This document shows positions 43,893 through 52,471 of a DNA stretch of 64,000 nucleotides, one piece after another. The stretch lies in contig NZ_JADKSH010000003.1 in assembly GCF_015350795.1 (NCBI RefSeq), positions 186,001 through 250,000 of the forward strand, written 5' to 3'. Positions within the stretch are counted from its first letter, which is position 1, and the number at the start of each line of letters is the position of its first letter. The notes below the pieces were generated by a model that saw only the letters and a list, made by a program, of their open reading frames with translations, had not been told where the DNA came from and did not search any database. Source of the stretch: Microbacterium sp. VKM Ac-2870. GTDB taxonomy: Bacteria; Actinomycetota; Actinomycetes; Actinomycetales; Microbacteriaceae. Both the position numbers and the translations under genes were made by a program.

Positions 43893-46045
43893 CGACGCCC
43901 TCCGTGCAGATCCCCGCCCACGCGCACCTCCAAGCCGGCGGCACGAGCGTCGTGCTCGATCTGCAGAGCGCCGACCAGCCGATCATCGTCCACTGGGGCG
44001 AGGCGCTCGGTCCGATCGGCGACGACGAGCTGGCCGGCATCGCCCGGGCCGCCCGGCCGCAGCGCGTCTCGGGTGGACTCGACGAGACGGCGCGCCTGAC
44101 GGTGCTGCCGCAGGAGTCGGGCGGCTGGCTGACGACGCCGGGCCTGGAGGGCGACCGCGACGGTGCCGACTTCTCCTCCCGCCTCGCACTGACCACGGCC
44201 ACCCTGTCGAGCACGGATGCCGAGTTCGTGCTGAGTGACGCCGCGGCCGGCCTCGAGGTGCAGGTGAGCCTCACCCTCGGCGTGAGCGGACTGCTGCACC
44301 AGCGCCTGCGGCTGGTCAACCGCGGCGACGCCCCCTATCGCGTCGGCGCGCTGAGCGCGGGCTTTCCCGTACCGCCGACCGCGACCGAGCTGCTGACGAC
44401 CACCGGGCATCACCTGCGCGAACGGGCTCCCCAGCGCCACGCCTTCACCGTCGGAGGGCATGTGCGAGAGAGCCGACGCGGGCGTCCGGGAGCCGATGCG
44501 ACGCTGGTGTTCGTCGCCGGTACCGCAGGCTTCGGCTTCGAACGCGGACTGGTGCACGGTGTGCACCTCGCCTGGTCGGGAGATCACCGCCTGATCGCCG
44601 AGCGAACGCCCACCGGAGACGCGGTGCTGCGCGCGGGCGAGCTGCTGCGTGCCGGCGAGATCGTCCTGGCTCCCGGTGAGGAGTACGAGACCCCTGACGC
44701 GGTGGGCTCGTGGGGCGACGGCCTCGACGCGTTCGCCGCACGCTTTCACGAAGAACTGCGCGCGCGGCCGACGCATCCCTCGCGACCCCGCCCGGTGACC
44801 GTCAACACGTGGGAGGCGGTCTACTTCCGTCACGACCTGGAGACACTTCGCCGCCTCGCCGATCGCGCGGCGCGCGTCGGCGTCGAACGGTTCGTGCTCG
44901 ACGACGGTTGGTTCCAGGGCCGTCGCGACGACACTGCCGGGCTCGGCGATTGGTGGGTGGATGCCGAGGTCTGGCCCAGCGGCCTCAGCCCGCTCATCGA
45001 CCACGTCCGGGGCCTCGGAATGGAGTTCGGCCTGTGGGTCGAGCCCGAGATGGTCAACCCCGACAGCGAGCTCGCGCGGCGCCATCCCGACTGGCTCCTG
45101 CGGGCGCGCGACGACCTGCCTCCGTCAGGACGGCAACAGCAGGTGCTGGATCTGTCGCACCCCGACGCCTACGCGTATATCGCGGGGCGGCTGCACGCGC
45201 TGCTGGACGAGTACCCGATCGCGTACCTGAAGTGGGATCACAATCGCGACCTCGTCGAGCCGGGGAGCGGCCCGCACGGCCGCCCGCGCGGGCACGAGAA
45301 CGTCCGCGCGCTCTACCGGCTGCTCGACGAGCTCGGCGAGCGTCACCCCGGACTGGAGATCGAGTCGTGCGCATCGGGCGGAGCCCGGGTGGATCTCGGC
45401 ATCCTGCAACGCACCCACCGCATCTGGACGAGCGACTGCCTCGACCCCGTCGAGCGGCTCGACATCCAGCGCTACACCGGCCTGGTGGTCCCGCCCGAAC
45501 TCATGGGTGCGCACCTGACCAGCCCCGTCGTGCACTCCACCGGACGCACGGTCTCCCTGGCGTTCAGCGCGCTGACCGCCCTCTTCGGCCACCTCGGCAT
45601 CGAATGGGACCTGACCGCCGAAGACGACGAGACGCTCGATGCCATCGCGCAATGGGTGGCGCTGTATCGCACCCACCGCGGCCTCATCGCAACGGGCCGG
45701 CGGGTGCACGCCGACCTGGCGGATGCCGCGCTCGATCTGCGCGGTGTCGTGGCCCGGGGCGGTGGTGAGGCGCTCTACGTGCACACCCAGGTCCGCACGA
45801 GCACCGCACACCCACCGGCGACGATCACGCTGCCGGGCCTGGACGCCGGCCGGCGCTACCGGATCTCGATCACGGTTCCCGTGGGAGCGGGTGGATACCT
45901 CGGGCAGTCGCCACTCGCGTGGGAGTCCGAACCGATCGTGCTCAGCGGCCGGACGGCGGCCACGGTCGGGCTCCGTCCGCCCGTGCTGCTGCCGCACGCT
46001 GCGGCACTGATCCACGCGATCGCGGTCGACTCGCCTGCGGGCTGA
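43889..46045 (+). CDS. Alpha-galactosidase, GH36
   Basis: A 718-aa enzyme that hydrolyses terminal alpha-galactose. The N-terminal beta-supersandwich covers about 1-290. The barrel contains RFVLDDGWFQGRRDD, FGLWVEPEMVNPDS, the nucleophile Asp450 in YLKWDHNRD and the acid/base Asp516 in RIWTSDCLDPVER. A C-terminal beta domain follows. There is no signal peptide, so it acts inside the cell. GTG 43889 overlaps the lacI stop and has GAAGGA upstream. It would feed galactose to galK. Confidence 0.95.
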   Translation: MTTPSVQIPAHAHLQAGGTSVVLDLQSADQPIIVHWGEALGPIGDDELAGIARAARPQRVSGGLDETARLTVLPQESGGWLTTPGLEGDRDGADFSSRLALTTATLSSTDAEFVLSDAAAGLEVQVSLTLGVSGLLHQRLRLVNRGDAPYRVGALSAGFPVPPTATELLTTTGHHLRERAPQRHAFTVGGHVRESRRGRPGADATLVFVAGTAGFGFERGLVHGVHLAWSGDHRLIAERTPTGDAVLRAGELLRAGEIVLAPGEEYETPDAVGSWGDGLDAFAARFHEELRARPTHPSRPRPVTVNTWEAVYFRHDLETLRRLADRAARVGVERFVLDDGWFQGRRDDTAGLGDWWVDAEVWPSGLSPLIDHVRGLGMEFGLWVEPEMVNPDSELARRHPDWLLRARDDLPPSGRQQQVLDLSHPDAYAYIAGRLHALLDEYPIAYLKWDHNRDLVEPGSGPHGRPRGHENVRALYRLLDELGERHPGLEIESCASGGARVDLGILQRTHRIWTSDCLDPVERLDIQRYTGLVVPPELMGAHLTSPVVHSTGRTVSLAFSALTALFGHLGIEWDLTAEDDETLDAIAQWVALYRTHRGLIATGRRVHADLADAALDLRGVVARGGGEALYVHTQVRTSTAHPPATITLPGLDAGRRYRISITVPVGAGGYLGQSPLAWESEPIVLSGRTAATVGLRPPVLLPHAAALIHAIAVDSPAG

Positions 46046-46063
46046 GCGGCGAACCGAGTCCGG

Positions 46064-47050
46064 TCAGACCGGAGCGGGCCCGGTGCTGAAGCGCACCACG
46101 AGGGGCGCCGGCATGACGGTACGCACCGATGGCGCCCCCTCATCCAGCAGCGCGATCACGGCCTGCGCACCCAAGCGATCGAAGTGCTGGCGCACCGTCG
46201 TCAGCGGGGGTCGGTAGTTGGCGGCGTCGTCGACGTCGTCGAAGCCCACGACGCTGACGTCCTCGGGCACGCGCCGACCGCGTTCGGCGAGCGCACGCAG
46301 AGCCCCGAGCGCCATCTGGTCGTTGGCGACGAACAGCGCGGTGCCGACCGTGTCGGCGTCCAGCAGTGTGGTCGCCGCCTCATACCCGGATGCCGAGGTC
46401 CACGAGCCCCGGACCAAAGCTCCGACCGGACGATCTGCGGCCTCGAGGGCTTCGCGCCACCCGCGCTCGCGCTCGGCGGCGGCGTAGGAGGAGGCGGGGC
46501 CGGCGATGTGCGCGACCGTGTGATGGCCGTGCTCCAGCAGGTGCGCGGTGGCCGTGGCTGCGCCGCCGGCATGATCGGTCTCCACTCCGGCGAATCGATC
46601 GTCGGGCGCCGAGTCGACGACCACCAGGCGGAGATTCGTGGGGAGATCAGCCGAACGTACGAGGGCGGAGGCCTCGTTGATGACGACGACACCATCGACG
46701 CCCTGCTCGTTGAGGCGCTCGAGCGCCTCGGCGGCGTCGCCGGATCCGAGGGTGACGACGGCGACATCGTGGTCACGCTCCGCGGCGGCGTCGGTGACGG
46801 CTTCGAGCATGAGGGAGTTGCCGACGGTGGACAGCGTCGAGACGACGACGCCGATGGTGCCCGATCGTCCGGTGCGCAGGGCCCGAGCGGCACGGTGGAT
46901 ACGGTAGCCGCTGCGCGCCATCGCTTCTTCCACGCGTGCGCGGGTCGCCGGATCGACACGCGGGCTCGCGTTGACGACACGCGAAACCGTCTGTGCCGAG
47001 ACCCCTGCAATGCGGGCGACATCCGCCATCGATGCGCGCTTCTGTGTCAT
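46064..47050 (-). CDS. LacI-family regulator facing galTK
   Basis: A 328-aa repressor. The HTH (ASMADVARIAGVSAQTVSRV) and hinge (YRIHRAARALRTGR) are followed by an effector domain (GTIGVVVSTLSTVG, FVANDQMALGALRAL, VVGFDDVDDAANYRPPLTTV). The sequence is similar overall to the regulator at 42837, so the two may be ancient duplicates. ATG 47050 is chosen. It is divergent from galT, and two palindromic sites in the 55 bases between them suggest control of galTK and itself. Confidence 0.9.
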   Translation of the reverse strand: MTQKRASMADVARIAGVSAQTVSRVVNASPRVDPATRARVEEAMARSGYRIHRAARALRTGRSGTIGVVVSTLSTVGNSLMLEAVTDAAAERDHDVAVVTLGSGDAAEALERLNEQGVDGVVVINEASALVRSADLPTNLRLVVVDSAPDDRFAGVETDHAGGAATATAHLLEHGHHTVAHIAGPASSYAAAERERGWREALEAADRPVGALVRGSWTSASGYEAATTLLDADTVGTALFVANDQMALGALRALAERGRRVPEDVSVVGFDDVDDAANYRPPLTTVRQHFDRLGAQAVIALLDEGAPSVRTVMPAPLVVRFSTGPAPV

Positions 47051-47061
47051 CCCCGACCTCC

Positions 47062-47107
47062 GTGTTGACGATAGCACGCACCTCCCTTATCGTGTTATCG
47101 TGAACAT
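47062..47107. promoter_or_regulatory. Two LacI-type operators in the galT-lacI intergenic region
   Basis: GTGTTGACGATAGCAC (47062-47077) and GTGTTATCGTGAACAT (47092-47107) are imperfect palindromes with centres 30 bases apart. Both resemble, but differ in the centre and inner arms from, the ATGTTGACGTCAACAT sites of the other regulon. The second overlaps the galT start, which would block a leaderless transcript directly. Confidence 0.65.
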
Positions 47108-48281
47108 GCCGGAGCTGCCATTCCTCACTCCCGAGGCGATCCCCCTCGGGGCAGGTGTCGTCAAGCGACCGACCCGTCTCGCCGACGGTCGCGACTTGAT
47201 CTACTTCGACGACCCCGGCACGCAGCTCGGCCCCGAACGCAGCGCCGATACGCGCGAGCTCGATCCCCGCCCGACCACCGCGACCATGCGGCAGGACATC
47301 CTGACCGGCGACTGGGTGTCGGTGGCGGCGTCGCGGCAGAACCGCGCCTTCCTGCCTCCCGCCGAGCTCGACCCGCTCGCGCCGCAAACGGCGACGAACC
47401 CCTCCGAGATCCCCTCGGTCTACGACGTCGCGGTGTTCGAGAACCGCTCCCCCTCCTTCGGGCCGGCCCTGGCCGAGGCCCTCGGCGACGCCCCGGAGGC
47501 CGCCGACCCGCCCCGCGGACTGGAAGATCTGTCCCATCTCGGCCTCGGTCGCACGCGCACGAGCGTGGGCCGCTGCGAGGTCGTGTGCTTCTCGCCGGCG
47601 CGCACCGGATCTTTCGGCACACAGAGCGTGACGCGTGCGCGCACGGTCATCGAGGCGTGGGCCGACCGCACTGCGGCCCTGTCGGCGCTTCCCGGGGTGC
47701 AGCAGGTCTTCCCGTTCGAGAACCGCGGCGAGGCCATCGGGGTCACCCTGCAGCATCCGCACGGCCAGATCTACTCGTACCCGTACATCACGCCGCGCAC
47801 CACGCGACTGCTCGATTCGATCGACCGCACCGCTCCCGACCTGTTCGCGCGCATCCTCGCCTTCGAGCAGGAAGGCCCCCGCGTGCTGCTGCGCGGCGAG
47901 CATTGGACCGCGTTCGTGCCGTTCGCCGCGCGCTGGCCGCTGGAGATCCATCTGCTGCCGCACCGGCACGTGCCGGACTTCGCCGCGTTGACCGACGCCG
48001 AGCGCGACGAGCTCGCCCCCATCTACCTGCGGTTGCTGCGCGGCATCGACGCGCTCTACGGCGACCCGACGCCCTACATCGCCGCCTGGCACCAGGCGCC
48101 GGTGCACGTGGGCCGCGACACCGTGCGGTTGAACCTTCAGATCACGAGCCCGCGTCGCGCTGCCGACAAGCTCAAATTCCTCGCCGGATCCGAGGCTGCC
48201 ATGGGCGCCTGGATCGGCGATGTTCCGCCCGAGACCGCCGCCGATCGGCTGCGCTCCGCCATCGAAGGAGTCCAGCTGTGA
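47106..48281 (+). CDS. galT: Galactose-1-phosphate uridylyltransferase
   Basis: A 391-aa Leloir enzyme that exchanges UMP between UDP-glucose and galactose 1-phosphate. The active-site HPHGQIY (in GVTLQHPHGQIYSYPY) contains the uridylylated histidine, and HRHVPDFAALTD gives the second HIT-like region. ATG 47106 is within an operator and close to a -10-like TTATCG, so leaderless translation is plausible; a GTG six bases earlier is possible. It overlaps galK by four bases. Confidence 0.94.
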   Translation: MPELPFLTPEAIPLGAGVVKRPTRLADGRDLIYFDDPGTQLGPERSADTRELDPRPTTATMRQDILTGDWVSVAASRQNRAFLPPAELDPLAPQTATNPSEIPSVYDVAVFENRSPSFGPALAEALGDAPEAADPPRGLEDLSHLGLGRTRTSVGRCEVVCFSPARTGSFGTQSVTRARTVIEAWADRTAALSALPGVQQVFPFENRGEAIGVTLQHPHGQIYSYPYITPRTTRLLDSIDRTAPDLFARILAFEQEGPRVLLRGEHWTAFVPFAARWPLEIHLLPHRHVPDFAALTDAERDELAPIYLRLLRGIDALYGDPTPYIAAWHQAPVHVGRDTVRLNLQITSPRRAADKLKFLAGSEAAMGAWIGDVPPETAADRLRSAIEGVQL

Positions 48282-49477
48282 CCGCCACGGCATCCCCTCA
48301 GACCGACGCTCGCGATCTGTTCGCGGAGCTCACCGGCGCCACCCCCGCGGGCTTCTGGTCGGCTCCCGGACGCGTGAACCTCATCGGTGAACACACCGAC
48401 TACAACGATGGCTTCGTCTTCCCGTTCGCGATCGACGGGCGTACCGTCGTGGCGCTCGGCACGCGGGGCGACGGACGCATCCGGGTCGTGTCGACCTTCG
48501 ACCCCGTGCCGATCGAGGTGGCCCTCGCCGATCTCGACACGCTCTTTCCCGACCGCCGCGACGAGATCGTCGAGTGGGCACGCTACCCGCTCGGCGTCGC
48601 CTGGGCGCTGCAGGATGCCGCGCGCGCCGCGGGCGTCGACCCCGCACCCCTCACCGGGGTCGATATCGCGCTGGCATCGGACGTTCCGGTCGGTGCCGGA
48701 CTGTCGTCGTCCGCCGCGATCGAGGGCGCGACGGCGTCCGCGTTGAACGACCTCTGGGGCCTCGGCCTGACGCGGGTCGCGCTGGCCCGCGCCGGACGTC
48801 GCGCCGAGAATGAAGCCGTCGGCGCGCCCACGGGGATCATGGATCAGATGGCGTCGATGCTCGGCCGTCCCGATGCCGGCATCTTCCTCGACTGCCGCTC
48901 GCTCGATGCCGACGTCGTCGACCTCGGCTTCGCCGACGCGGGCCTCGAAGTCCTCGTCGTCGACACGCGGGTCAGCCATGCGCACGCTACCGGCGGCTAC
49001 GGCGAGCGCCGCGCCGCCTGCGAGCGGGGCGCCGAGATCATGGGGGTATCGGCCCTGCGCGACCTCGTGCCCGCCGATCTCGATCGCGCCCGCGAGCTGA
49101 TGGACGACGTCACCTTCCGCCGAGTACGCCACGTGGTGACCGAAGATCAGCGCGTGCTCGACGCCGTCCGCCTGCTGCGCGCCGAGGGCCCTCGCGCGAT
49201 CGGAGCCCTGCTCGATGCCTCGCACGCCTCCATGCGCGACGACTTCGAGATCTCTACCGCCGAACTGGACCTGGCGGTCGAGACGGCGCGAGCAGCGGGC
49301 GCCGTCGGCGCCCGGATGACCGGCGGCGGCTTCGGCGGATCGTCGATCGCGCTCATCGACAGCACGCTCGTCGACGACGCCGCTGCGCGGATCGTCGCGG
49401 CCTTCGCCGAGGCCGGCTTCTGCGAACCTCACGTCTTCACCGTGCACCCCTCGGAGGGTGCGCGCCGCGACGGGTGA
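48278..49477 (+). CDS. galK: Galactokinase
   Basis: A 399-aa GHMP kinase that phosphorylates galactose at C1. The N-terminal signature is GRVNLIGEHTDYNDGFVFP. The ATP loop is PVGAGLSSSAAIEGA. The C-terminal motif is MTGGGFGGSSIALI. The catalytic base is expected in PTGIMDQMAS (Asp). GTG 48278 overlaps the galT stop (GTGA) and has GAAGGAG upstream. Product passes to GalT in the same operon. Confidence 0.95.
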   Translation: MTATASPQTDARDLFAELTGATPAGFWSAPGRVNLIGEHTDYNDGFVFPFAIDGRTVVALGTRGDGRIRVVSTFDPVPIEVALADLDTLFPDRRDEIVEWARYPLGVAWALQDAARAAGVDPAPLTGVDIALASDVPVGAGLSSSAAIEGATASALNDLWGLGLTRVALARAGRRAENEAVGAPTGIMDQMASMLGRPDAGIFLDCRSLDADVVDLGFADAGLEVLVVDTRVSHAHATGGYGERRAACERGAEIMGVSALRDLVPADLDRARELMDDVTFRRVRHVVTEDQRVLDAVRLLRAEGPRAIGALLDASHASMRDDFEISTAELDLAVETARAAGAVGARMTGGGFGGSSIALIDSTLVDDAAARIVAAFAEAGFCEPHVFTVHPSEGARRDG

Positions 49478-49480
49478 GCG

Positions 49481-50149
49481 ATGCGGTGGATGAAATGGAC
49501 GGCCGCCGTTGGCGCGGGCGTGCTGGCGTTCGGAGAGATCCAGGCGTGGCGCACGTCGCGGGCAGGGTACCCGCGGCATCCGGCGACCGGCCCGACCGAC
49601 GGCGCGGACGTCGTACTGGTGCTCGGATTCCGCTCGCGTGAAGACGGCCGCCTGAACGCGCTGCAGGCGTGGCGCACGCGCATCGCGGTGCGCTCGGCTT
49701 CGCCCGACGCGCTGTTCGTGTTCTCCGGCGGCGCGGTGCGCGGAAGCGAGCCGGAAGCGGTCGTGATGGCGCGCTACGCGACGAAACGTCTCGGCGTCGC
49801 TCCGGATGCCGTCGCCCTCGAGCCGGCCGCCCAGAGCACCCGCGAGAACCTCTCGCTCAGCCTGCCGTGGCTGCGGGCGGCGCGGACCATCCGGATCGCC
49901 TCGAACACCGCGCACGCGCGTCGCGCGCGCGACTACCTGCGAGAACTCGACCCGCACCTCTGGCAGCGCCTCCGCCCCACCCGCGACTTCCGGCCGCTCG
50001 AACTCGGACCGCTGCGGCTCGCACTCACCTTCTACGACTTCGTCGCGCGACGCTCGGCCGGGCGCACGATGGCCGTCGCCGCGGCCGAACGCGCGGTCAC
50101 CCCGCCCGCGAGGAGCACCGCTCAGCGCAGCGGCGCGACCGACGCGTAG
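49481..50149 (+). CDS. YdcF/ElyC-like (DUF218) protein
   Basis: A 222-aa protein with one N-terminal membrane helix or signal segment (about 5-22) and a DUF218 domain: ADVVLVLGFRSREDGRLNAL, FVFSGGAVRGSEPEA, LEPAAQSTRENLSLSLPWL and IRIASNTAHARRARDYL. Members affect envelope or vancomycin sensitivity in E. coli, but the reaction is unsettled. It follows galK by three bases and is likely co-transcribed. The 3' end overlaps the convergent carboxylesterase by 28 bases. Confidence 0.85.
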   Translation: MRWMKWTAAVGAGVLAFGEIQAWRTSRAGYPRHPATGPTDGADVVLVLGFRSREDGRLNALQAWRTRIAVRSASPDALFVFSGGAVRGSEPEAVVMARYATKRLGVAPDAVALEPAAQSTRENLSLSLPWLRAARTIRIASNTAHARRARDYLRELDPHLWQRLRPTRDFRPLELGPLRLALTFYDFVARRSAGRTMAVAAAERAVTPPARSTAQRSGATDA

Positions 50150-51585
50150 GCGCCGGCCCGATCGGCGACGGGGACGTCGTACACCCGAGCCGTGCCGTCG
50201 GCGTTCCACTGCGTCCAGCCGGGCTCGCCGCCCGAGACGAAGGCGACGGCATCGGCGTGCATCGCGTCGGCGAGCGCCTGCGGCGGGTGATCGCCGGCGA
50301 GGGGTGCGATGCCCTCGGCATCCAGGCAGTCGAAGAAGAAGGGCACGTCGAGGCAGTGCTCGGCGAACCCGAACCGACCCGACGGCCACGAGAAGCGGTA
50401 CATCCAGGTCGGGGCCGCGCCCCGCTGATCGGCCAGTTCGACGTTCTTCTCCCGGAAGAGCCGGTCGCTGACGTACCGGCCCGCGATCCGTGCGGTGCCG
50501 TGGGCGACCACATCGCGGTTCGCGTTGAGGTACGCCCGGCGGCGGGAGCGCTCCAGGCCCAGCCGGCCGAGCACGAGAGTCTTCGGCACCCACCGCAGGG
50601 TGCGCTCGGCACCGGCGAGCACCATGGTGAACTCGTCGTCGGCGGTGCCGAGCACGAGTGGTTTGTCGGCGCCGACGCCGGACGCCAGCGCTGCTCCGGT
50701 CGGCTGCGACAGCAGGTCGCCGTCGATCTCGGGGCCGAGCGACAGCCCCGCGGCCAGCATCGCCCCGACCGCTTTCGGGTCGATCGCGGTGGCCTGCTTC
50801 TGCAGGGCCAGCAACCGGTCGGGGTCGATCCCTTCGAACCCTTGGCGGTCCGCGGCGACACCGGCGGCGCGCGCGATCGTGTCGGTGAGCGCCCGGGCGC
50901 GCTCGGGCGCGACGTCGCCGAGCGCACCCGACAGCGACCACACGCGATGGAACAGGTGCTGTGCCGACGGCATCCCGAGCAGCGTCAGCACGGCGCCGCC
51001 GCCGGCCGACTGCCCGGCGATCGTCACACGCGCCGGGTCGCCGCCGAACGCCGCGATGTTCTCCTGCACCCACTCCAGCGCCGCGAGCCAGTCGCGCACG
51101 CCGCGGTTGGCGGGCGCTCCGGCGATGGCTCCGAACCCCTCGACGCCCAGGCGGTACGAGATTGTCACCGTGACGATGCCGTCGCGGGTGAAGCTGCGCC
51201 CGTCGTACCAGGGGCTCGCCGGCGAGCCGGAGAAGTAGCCGCCGCCGTGGATCCACACGAGCACCGGGAGCCCGCCCGTTCCCGGATCGGGGGTGAAGAC
51301 GTTGACGTTGAGGGTCGACTCCCCCGGGATGCTCGGCTCGGGGATGAGCGTGATGCCGGGGTCGCCGCGCTGCGCGGTGCCGCCGAAGGCTCCGGCATCG
51401 CGCACGCCGTCCCACGCCGCGACACGCACCGGAGCGGCGAAGCGCAGGTCTGCGACGGGCGGCTCGGCGAAGGGGATGCCGAGGAAGGCCGCCGATGTCG
51501 CGCCGTCCGCTGCGGTGCGCCACCGCCCCCGCACGCGGCCGGAGGAGATCGTGGTTTCGGGATCGCTCTGCACGGGACCGATCAT
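50122..51585 (-). CDS. Type B carboxylesterase/lipase
   Basis: A 487-aa esterase of the carboxylesterase-B family. The oxyanion motif HGGG is at 113-116 and the nucleophile is Ser193 in VTIAGQSAGGGAV. The acid is expected in the middle third and the base His near HCLDVPFFFDCL. No signal peptide is seen, so it is probably cytoplasmic. ATG 51585 is chosen, because further upstream codons overlap the methyltransferase gene. Natural ester substrate unknown. Confidence 0.92.
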   Translation of the reverse strand: MIGPVQSDPETTISSGRVRGRWRTAADGATSAAFLGIPFAEPPVADLRFAAPVRVAAWDGVRDAGAFGGTAQRGDPGITLIPEPSIPGESTLNVNVFTPDPGTGGLPVLVWIHGGGYFSGSPASPWYDGRSFTRDGIVTVTISYRLGVEGFGAIAGAPANRGVRDWLAALEWVQENIAAFGGDPARVTIAGQSAGGGAVLTLLGMPSAQHLFHRVWSLSGALGDVAPERARALTDTIARAAGVAADRQGFEGIDPDRLLALQKQATAIDPKAVGAMLAAGLSLGPEIDGDLLSQPTGAALASGVGADKPLVLGTADDEFTMVLAGAERTLRWVPKTLVLGRLGLERSRRRAYLNANRDVVAHGTARIAGRYVSDRLFREKNVELADQRGAAPTWMYRFSWPSGRFGFAEHCLDVPFFFDCLDAEGIAPLAGDHPPQALADAMHADAVAFVSGGEPGWTQWNADGTARVYDVPVADRAGAYASVAPLR

Positions 51586-51598
51586 GGCATGCGGCCGG

Positions 51599-52471
51599 TC
51601 AGGGCAGGCGGTCGGCGACGCGCGCGTGCGGAATGCGTCGCCGCATGACGGCGATGGCTTCGGGGTTGTCATCCACCAGCACCGCGTCGCGGCCGAGGTC
51701 CGCACACACCGCACCTGTCGTGCCGCTGCCGGCGAACAGATCCAGCACGCGGTCGCCGGGCCGGCTCGAGGCCTGCACGATCCGGCGGAGGATGCCCTCG
51801 GGCTTCTGGGTCGGATAGCCGGTCTTCTCCCGCCCGCTGGTCGGCACGATCGTGTGCCACCAGACATCGGTGGGGAGCTTTCCGCGCGCCGCTTTCTCGG
51901 GCGTGACGAGGCCGGGCGCCATATAGGGCTCGCGGTCCACCGCCTCGGAGTCGAAGACGTACGCCTTCGGGTCTTTCACGTAGACCAGGATCGTGTCGTG
52001 CTTGGTCGGCCAGCGGCGACGGCTCTTGGCGCCGTAGTCGTACGCCCAGATGAGCTCGTTGAGGAAGCACTCCCGTCCGAACAGCGCGTCCAGCAGGACC
52101 TTCGCGTAGTGCGCCTCGCGGTAGTCGAGATGCAGGTAGAGCGTGCCATCGTCAGCCAGCAGGCGCCACGCCTCGCGTAAGCGGGGCTCAAGGAAGTCCC
52201 AGTAGTCATCGAACCGGTCGTCGTAGCGGCGCAGGTCGCCGCGCAGCCGCGCGTAGCTCGTGCCGCGAAAGCCCGCCTTCACCTCGCCCTGCACGCCCGC
52301 GCGGTCGGCGGATTCGATCGCCTTGCCCTGCAGCCGTCCGGTGTTGAAGGGCGGGTCGAGGTAGATCAGCGCGAACGCACCGTCGGGCAGCGCGCGCGCC
52401 ACACGGAGGTTGTCGCCGTGATGGATCTCCACAGCTCCGGGTGTGTCGACCGGCGCGGCATCCGTCGTCAC
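51599..52471 (-). CDS. Site-specific DNA methyltransferase, beta class
   Basis: A 290-aa DNA methyltransferase that would transfer methyl from SAM to adenine N6 or cytosine N4. Motif IV, DPPFNTG, is at 39-45, before the SAM-binding motif I, FAGSGTTG, at 246-253. This order defines the beta class. PTQKPEGILRRIV just before motif I matches motif X. No restriction enzyme gene is adjacent, so it looks like an orphan. GTG 52471 overlaps the lplA stop (GTGA), which ties its expression to lplA. Confidence 0.92.
   Translation of the reverse strand: MTTDAAPVDTPGAVEIHHGDNLRVARALPDGAFALIYLDPPFNTGRLQGKAIESADRAGVQGEVKAGFRGTSYARLRGDLRRYDDRFDDYWDFLEPRLREAWRLLADDGTLYLHLDYREAHYAKVLLDALFGRECFLNELIWAYDYGAKSRRRWPTKHDTILVYVKDPKAYVFDSEAVDREPYMAPGLVTPEKAARGKLPTDVWWHTIVPTSGREKTGYPTQKPEGILRRIVQASSRPGDRVLDLFAGSGTTGAVCADLGRDAVLVDDNPEAIAVMRRRIPHARVADRLP

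Noticed and set aside
48137..51523. Minus-strand open frame of 1128 codons opposite galK and into the carboxylesterase region
   Set aside because: It crosses several genes on both strands, and its composition is that of a GC-rich shadow frame.
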